From an uncultured Clostridia bacterium (GTDB lineage Bacteria > Bacillota > Clostridia > TANB77 > CAG-508), in assembly GCA_944386335.1 (NCBI GenBank), contig CALXAQ010000011.1, positions 1 to 9,938 of the forward strand: a DNA stretch of 9,938 nucleotides, given 5' to 3'. Position numbers and translations under genes: made by a program. Below the pieces are notes generated by a model. That model was not told where the DNA came from. It made no database searches and worked only from the letters and a program-made list of their open reading frames with translations. The number at the start of each line of letters is the position of its first letter. Position 1 is the stretch's first letter. Below are positions 6,028-9,938 of this stretch, piece after piece.

Positions 6028-7845
6028 ATGAAAAATGAGAATATAAGAAATATAGCAATTATTGCACACGTAGACCATGGAAAAACTACATTAGTAGATG
6101 CACTTTTAAAACAAAGTCATGTTTTTAGAGAGAATGAACAAGTGGCAGAAAGAGTTATGGATTCTAATGACTTAGAGAAAGAAAGAGGAATTACCATACT
6201 TTCAAAAAATACTTCTGTTATGTATAATGGCGTAAAAATTAATATAGTAGATACACCAGGTCACGCAGATTTTGGTGGAGAGGTAGAACGTGTATTAAAA
6301 ACAGTAGATGGTGTTCTTTTACTTGTAGATGCCTTTGAAGGACCTATGCCACAAACAAGAGAAGTATTAAAAAAATCTCTTGCTTTAAATCTAAAACCAA
6401 TAGTAGTAATTAATAAAATTGATAGACCAGGTTCTAATCCAACTAAGGTGGTGGATCAAGTAATAGAACTATTTATTGAATTAAATGCAAATGATGACCA
6501 ACTAGATTTTCCAGTAATTTATGCTTCTGCAAAAAACGGAATTGCAAAAATGAGCATGGAAGAAGAATCGAATAATATTACCTGCATTTTTGATACTATT
6601 ATTAAGTATATCCCTGCACCAAATTGTGAAATAGAAGGACCTGCACAAATGTTAGTATCTAACATTGATTATGATGATTATTTAGGTAGAATTGCCATAG
6701 GAAGAATTGAAAGAGGAACTATCAAAAATGGAATGCCTGTAGTAATTTGCAAAAATGAAAAAAATGTACAAGGAAAAATAGCAAAATTATTTACTTATCA
6801 AGGACTAAAAAGAACAGAAGTAGAAGAAGATACAGCAGGAGATATTATTGCTCTATCTGGTATTGCCGATATTGCCATTGGAGATACCATTTGTGACTTA
6901 AATTATCCAGAAAAAATACCATTTGTAGATATAGATGAGCCAACTGTTTCTATGACATTTAGTGTTAATAACGGTCCTTTTGCAGGAAAAGAAGGACAAT
7001 TTATTACATCACGCCATATCCGTGATAGACTATTTAAAGAGCTAGAGAGAAATGTAAGTCTTCGTGTAAAAGAAACGGATTCTGCAGATAGTTTTGAAGT
7101 ATGTGGACGTGGAGAATTACATTTATCTGTTTTAATTGAAACTATGAGAAGAGAAGGCTTTGAACTATTAGTTTCAAGACCAAAAGTTATTTTTAAAGAT
7201 ATTGATGGCGTTAAATGCGAACCAATGGAAAGATTAGTTGTTAATGTACCAGACGACTGTGTTGGAAATGTTATTGAAAAATTAGGAAAAAGAAAAGCAG
7301 AAATGCTAAATATGGAGCCAGCAGAAATTGGTCATACAAAAGTTGAATTTAAAATTCCTGCAAGAGGGTTAATAGGTTATAGAACTGAATTTATGACTGA
7401 TACTAAGGGAAATGGTACAATGAGTCATATATTTGACGGATATGAGCCATATAAAGGAGAAATACAAGCTAGAACTAGAGGAACAATAGTTGCTTTTGAA
7501 AGAGGAAAATCAATTACTTATGGATTATACAATGCTCAAGATAAAGGTGATTTATTTATTGGACCAGGTGTAGAAGTTTATGAAGGAATGATTGTTGGAT
7601 TAAATTCTAGAAGTGAAGACTTGGCTATAAATGTATGTAAAGAAAAACACTTAACTAATACAAGAGCGTCAGGTTCAGATGAAGCTTTAAGATTAGTTCC
7701 ACCAATTCAAATGAGTTTAGAAAAAGCAATAGAATTTATCCAAGATGATGAGTTAGTTGAAGTAACTCCAAAAAATATTCGTTTAAGAAAGAAAATATTA
7801 GATAATAAAGAAAGAGAAAGAGCAGCAAGAAATGCAGCAAAATAA
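6028..7845 (+). CDS. typA: Ribosome-associated translational GTPase TypA/BipA
   Basis: The 605-residue product fits the usual TypA length of just over 600. Motifs of the EF-G-like GTPase domain are intact: G1 AHVDHGKT (13-20), G2 RGITI (53-57), G3 DTPGH (75-79), G4 NKID (129-132) and G5 SAK (167-169). A beta-barrel domain, an EF-G-III-like domain ([19 protein letters not shown]) and the TypA-specific C-terminal region ([20 protein letters not shown]) follow in order. The family binds the 70S ribosome and is linked to 50S subunit assembly and growth under stress or cold. I placed the start at the ATG at 6028, ten bases after AAGGGG (6012-6017); a TTG at 5989 and an ATG at 6019 are in frame but badly spaced. 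The gene is last in the operon, 68 bases after the S1 gene, and ends in a strong terminator. Confidence 0.97.
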   Translation: MKNENIRNIAIIAHVDHGKTTLVDALLKQSHVFRENEQVAERVMDSNDLEKERGITILSKNTSVMYNGVKINIVDTPGHADFGGEVERVLKTVDGVLLLVDAFEGPMPQTREVLKKSLALNLKPIVVINKIDRPGSNPTKVVDQVIELFIELNANDDQLDFPVIYASAKNGIAKMSMEEESNNITCIFDTIIKYIPAPNCEIEGPAQMLVSNIDYDDYLGRIAIGRIERGTIKNGMPVVICKNEKNVQGKIAKLFTYQGLKRTEVEEDTAGDIIALSGIADIAIGDTICDLNYPEKIPFVDIDEPTVSMTFSVNNGPFAGKEGQFITSRHIRDRLFKELERNVSLRVKETDSADSFEVCGRGELHLSVLIETMRREGFELLVSRPKVIFKDIDGVKCEPMERLVVNVPDDCVGNVIEKLGKRKAEMLNMEPAEIGHTKVEFKIPARGLIGYRTEFMTDTKGNGTMSHIFDGYEPYKGEIQARTRGTIVAFERGKSITYGLYNAQDKGDLFIGPGVEVYEGMIVGLNSRSEDLAINVCKEKHLTNTRASGSDEALRLVPPIQMSLEKAIEFIQDDELVEVTPKNIRLRKKILDNKERERAARNAAK

Positions 7846-7865
7846 TTATAAATATTTTATCAAAG

Positions 7866-7910
7866 AAAGCTTTTAGATAGTAAAATAGTTTACTTCTAAA
7901 AGCTTTTTTT
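7866..7910 (+). terminator. Strong intrinsic terminator after typA
   Basis: AAAGCTTTTAGA (7866-7877) pairs perfectly with TCTAAAAGCTTT (7895-7906). The stem continues inward after a one-base bulge with AGTAAA (7879-7884) / TTTACT (7889-7894), leaving a four-base loop, and a run of seven T closes it (7904-7910). It ends the long operon that starts at 2530. Confidence 0.92.
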
Positions 7911-7916
7911 ACATAT

Positions 7917-7955
7917 AAAAATGGGGCGACCCCCTGCTGCAGCCAGCTGGGGGTC
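7917..7955 (-). terminator. GC-rich terminator of the minus-strand gene
   Basis: GACCCCC (7928-7934) pairs with GGGGGTC (7949-7955); a T:T mismatch is followed by a second stem, GCTG (7936-7939) / CAGC (7944-7947), with a four-base loop. Read on the minus strand, the hairpin begins seven bases after the stop codon and is followed by GCCCCA and five T (7921-7917). The T tract is displaced from the stem, so efficiency is uncertain. Its G+C richness is out of keeping with the AT-rich terminators elsewhere in the window. Confidence 0.65.
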
Positions 7956-7962
7956 TTGAGGA

Positions 7963-8271
7963 TTAATTGTGTTTCCTGTAATAAAGTTCGCGTGATCCGT
8001 TCCGAGAGGGACTGGCCGAGAAAGCCCAGAAGCTTTTGTGAATATTTAGCTCCTGTATTGTTTGAAAAATAAGTCCCTCCTGCAGAAAATTCAGAGAATG
8101 TCTGTTATCAACAAAGAACTTGAGGGGCCTTATAAAATTGCCCACTTCATATTCTAAGTTGATATCATCCTTTTCTTGTAACCGGTAAAGCTCACACTTG
8201 TCGAGAAAAGAGAGTTTATCTCCATCCATTTGACGCTCTAACATATCGAAATAATCGTCGTATATAAACAT
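7963..8271 (-). CDS. Small protein of unknown function, foreign-looking composition
   Basis: I do not recognise this 102-residue protein. It starts MFIYDDYFDMLERQ, is rich in acidic and aromatic residues in its first half, has no signal peptide or membrane helix, and looks largely helical up to about residue 80; the tail (SFWAFSASPSRNGSRELYY) is basic and Ser/Arg-rich. The start at 8271 is supported by a perfect AAGGAGG (8283-8277) five bases upstream; a TTG at 8289 would overlap that site. A promoter and a tailored terminator flank it, which argues that it is a real expressed gene. By hand count the block 7921-8280 is about 42% G+C, with 7921-8040 at 55%, against about 30% for neighbours, and it uses codons such as CGG and TCG that are rare nearby. 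It is convergent with typA and divergent from trmR. Acquisition by transfer is likely; no transposase or integrase is visible. Confidence 0.65.
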   Translation of the reverse strand: MFIYDDYFDMLERQMDGDKLSFLDKCELYRLQEKDDINLEYEVGNFIRPLKFFVDNRHSLNFLQEGLIFQTIQELNIHKSFWAFSASPSRNGSRELYYRKHN

Positions 8272-8312
8272 AGTATCCTCCTTTTTCAAAAGCTATTTTT
8301 AGCGTCATTTTA

Positions 8313-8341
8313 ATTATATCATAAATTTACATAAACTGCAA
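8313..8341 (-). promoter_or_regulatory. Promoter of the minus-strand small gene
   Basis: On the minus strand, a perfect TATAAT (8318-8313) is preceded by TGA (extended -10) and, after 17 bases, TTGCAG (8341-8336), a weak -35. Transcription would start near 8306, about 35 bases before the ATG. A tiny GCTA/TAGC inverted repeat lies in the leader. Confidence 0.6.
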
Positions 8342-8378
8342 ATTTTATGCCAATTTATACATATAAAGATTAAATCGC

Positions 8379-8407
8379 TTGTTTTTTTATATAAAAAATG
8401 ATATAAG
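8379..8407 (+). promoter_or_regulatory. Promoter of trmR
   Basis: TTGTTT (8379-8384) and TATAAG (8402-8407) are 17 bases apart with TGA before the -10. Transcription would start near 8414, giving a very short leader before the ATG at 8434. It stands back-to-back with the minus-strand promoter at 8313-8341. Confidence 0.55.
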
Positions 8408-8433
8408 TAAAAATAAATAAAAAGGAGCAGAAA

Positions 8434-9024
8434 ATGGTAAATTTAGAAGAATTAGAAAAAGTAAAGAAAAAAGCTTTAGAAGACCATATTCCAATAATAA
8501 TGGATGATACTTTAGAGGTCATAAAAAAAATATTAGAAGAAGAAAAACCAAAAAATATTTTAGAAATTGGAACTGCAGTAGGATATTCAGCAAGCCAATT
8601 CGCAAGATTTGCACCAGAAGCACATATAGATACTATAGAGCTTAGTGAAGAAAGAGTAAAAGAAGCAACAGAAAATATAAAAAATATTGGTGTACAAAAT
8701 CAAATAACAATTTTTTTAGGAAATGCAGTTGAAATATTACCTACATTAAACAAAGAATATGATATTATTTTTATAGATGCTAATAAAGGAAAATATCCAA
8801 TTTTTTTAGAGGAAGGAATTAGACTAATAAAAAATAAAGGATTAATTTTAGCTGATAATATATTATATAAGGGATATGTACTGAGTGATTATAACAAACA
8901 TAAGCAAAGAACAGCAGTAAGACACTTAAGAGAATACATAGCAAAAGCGATAGAAGATACTAGATTAGAAAGTCAAATATTAGAGGTTGGGGACGGACTA
9001 GCTATTTCTAGAGTGTCAAAGTAA
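8434..9024 (+). CDS. trmR: SAM-dependent O-methyltransferase, TrmR (YrrM) family
   Basis: The 196-residue product is a class I O-methyltransferase of the small metal-dependent type. It shows the SAM-binding motif I LEIGTAVGYSA (43-53), the acidic end of strand 2 (Glu69 in TIEL), FIDANKGKY (113-121) with Asp115, and DNILYKG (141-147), whose Asp141 and Asn142 with Asp115 would bind the divalent metal. The YrrM/TrmR family methylates 5-hydroxyuridine at the tRNA wobble position to 5-methoxyuridine in Bacillus subtilis; that role is inferred here from family resemblance (the IPIIMDDTLEVI start and the FIDA.KG.Y and DN.L.KG blocks). Other O-methyltransferases of the same fold act on small molecules, so specificity is not proven. 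It is slightly shorter at the N-terminus than I would expect. AAAGGAG (8421-8427) supports the start. No clear terminator follows. Confidence 0.85.
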   Translation: MVNLEELEKVKKKALEDHIPIIMDDTLEVIKKILEEEKPKNILEIGTAVGYSASQFARFAPEAHIDTIELSEERVKEATENIKNIGVQNQITIFLGNAVEILPTLNKEYDIIFIDANKGKYPIFLEEGIRLIKNKGLILADNILYKGYVLSDYNKHKQRTAVRHLREYIAKAIEDTRLESQILEVGDGLAISRVSK

Positions 9025-9263
9025 AAAAGTGTTGAATAATATATAATAATTAAATTTGTTGTAGAAAATTGAAATAATTTGCTAAAACAATTAAATAAAA
9101 GACAAAATAAAATATTTTTTTTGCAAACTGACAAAATTTTCTAAAATGATTGAATAAAAATATAAAATATGATATTCTAAAATCGTTATAAATTTAATAT
9201 AAAGCAAATTATATAAATTTAAAGCAATTTTAAATAGTTTCTTAAAGAAAGGAATTTTAACTT
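9025..9263 (+). other. AT-rich spacer before glmU with a possible promoter
   Basis: This 239-base stretch has no plausible gene and is extremely AT-rich. A candidate promoter is TTGAAT (9150-9155), 17 bases, TATTCT (9173-9178) with TGA before the -10; a CTGACA at 9128-9133 is another possible -35 without a good partner. Two loosely similar stretches (starting near 9082 and 9141, both CTAAAA..ATT.AATAAAA) and a repeated ATAAATTTAA...AAAGCAA near 9188 and 9213 may be only compositional. No riboswitch or terminator hairpin was convincing. Confidence 0.4.
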
Positions 9264-9938
9264 ATGAAAATTTTAGATAATGAAGAATATGTAATTACTG
9301 TTATTATGGCTGCTGGAAAAGGTACAAGAATGAAATCAAATAAATCAAAACTAGTACATAAAATCTATGGTAAAGAATTAGTAAAAAGAGTTGCAGAGCT
9401 AGCTTACAAAGTTGGATCTGATGAAGTTGTTGCTGTTGTTGGGCATTTAAGAGAACAAGTTCAAGAAACTCTAGGAGATTCTGTAAAATATGCCTATCAA
9501 GAGGAACTTTTAGGAACAGGTCATGCGGTAATGCAAGCAATACCATATTTGCAAGGAAAAAAAGGTAGAGTTGTTGTTTTATATGGAGATGTTCCAATTA
9601 TAAGACCAGAGACCTTAAAAAAATTGATAGAAAAAAGCATTACAAGTAAAGAATATGCTACTTTATTAACTGCAATATACGAAAATCCAACAGGATATGG
9701 AAGAATTGTGCGTGATGAAGGTGGAAGTATAGAGAAGATTGTTGAAGAAAAAGATGCAAGTAACAGTGAGAAGAAAATAAAAGAAATAAATTCTGGTATT
9801 TATTGCTTTGATATAGAAGAACTATTAAAGGCTCTAAAATTAATAAAACCAAATAATGCACAAGGAGAATATTATTTAACTGATGTTATCAAAATAATGA
9901 ATGACAAAGGTCTAAAAACAGGTGCTGTTATTGTAGAA
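9264..9938 (+). CDS. glmU: GlmU N-terminal uridyltransferase domain, truncated by window end
   Basis: An open frame of 225 codons starts at an ATG ten bases after AAAGGA (9248-9253) and runs past the window end. It encodes the pyrophosphorylase half of GlmU, which makes UDP-N-acetylglucosamine from UTP and GlcNAc-1-phosphate for peptidoglycan and wall polymers in the cytoplasm. Visible motifs are AAGKGTRMKS (16-25), the SKLVHK lysine segment (28-33; the usual Pro before Lys is Ser), YQEELLGTGHA (78-88), YGDVP with the metal-binding Asp109 (107-111), NPTGYGRIVR (141-150), EEKDA (161-165) and NSGIY (176-180). The left-handed beta-helix acetyltransferase half expected in full GlmU (about 450 residues) would lie outside the window, so a monofunctional uridyltransferase cannot be excluded. 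Confidence 0.92.
   Translation, partial: MKILDNEEYVITVIMAAGKGTRMKSNKSKLVHKIYGKELVKRVAELAYKVGSDEVVAVVGHLREQVQETLGDSVKYAYQEELLGTGHAVMQAIPYLQGKKGRVVVLYGDVPIIRPETLKKLIEKSITSKEYATLLTAIYENPTGYGRIVRDEGGSIEKIVEEKDASNSEKKIKEINSGIYCFDIEELLKALKLIKPNNAQGEYYLTDVIKIMNDKGLKTGAVIVE

Noticed and set aside
9040..9240. Repeat array or origin-like region before glmU
   Set aside because: The similar stretches are short, imperfect and explained by extreme AT content; no regular spacing or DnaA-box pattern was seen.
9304..9861. Two minus-strand open frames near the right end
   Set aside because: The plus strand encodes an unmistakable GlmU domain through this region; the minus frames are shadows.

Overview
The window looks like a chromosomal segment from a low-GC (roughly 30% G+C) Gram-positive bacterium of the class Clostridia, plausibly an uncultured gut lineage. 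This rests on strong A/T bias at third codon positions, AAGGAGG-type ribosome binding sites, sigma-A-like promoters often with an extended -10 (TGN), and gene content: TypA, a Cmk-PlsC fusion, a multi-S1-domain protein and a P-loop/Asp23 fusion. Genus cannot be decided from the sequence alone.

Layout. (1) Positions 1-2480 hold two tandem genes for exported proteins. They share a prepilin-like N-terminus (about 40 residues, nearly the same) and then diverge completely: the first carries a large C-terminal domain with WLAS...GLRPVV hallmarks, the second a coiled coil followed by repeats resembling phage tail-fibre modules. The second gene is frameshifted near its 3' end. An intrinsic terminator closes this block. 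(2) Positions 2530-7910 form a probable housekeeping operon: promoter, P-loop ATPase/Asp23 fusion, cmk-plsC fusion, four-S1-domain protein, a short hairpin, typA, then a strong terminator. It joins nucleotide metabolism, phospholipid synthesis, RNA binding/translation and ribosome-associated GTPase functions. (3) Positions 7917-8341 contain a compact, G+C-richer single-gene unit on the minus strand, with its own promoter, ribosome binding site and terminator, encoding an unrecognised 102-residue protein. It looks inserted between typA and trmR. (4) Positions 8379-9938 hold trmR (a tRNA uridine O-methyltransferase family member), an AT-rich 239-base spacer and the 5' part of glmU, which runs off the end of the window.

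The items most worth a second look are the two modular prepilin-like surface proteins (with the frameshift), the ATPase/Asp23 fusion heading the cmk-plsC operon, and the foreign-looking minus-strand gene. I see no CRISPR array, tRNA, rRNA, transposase, reverse transcriptase or recognisable defence system here.
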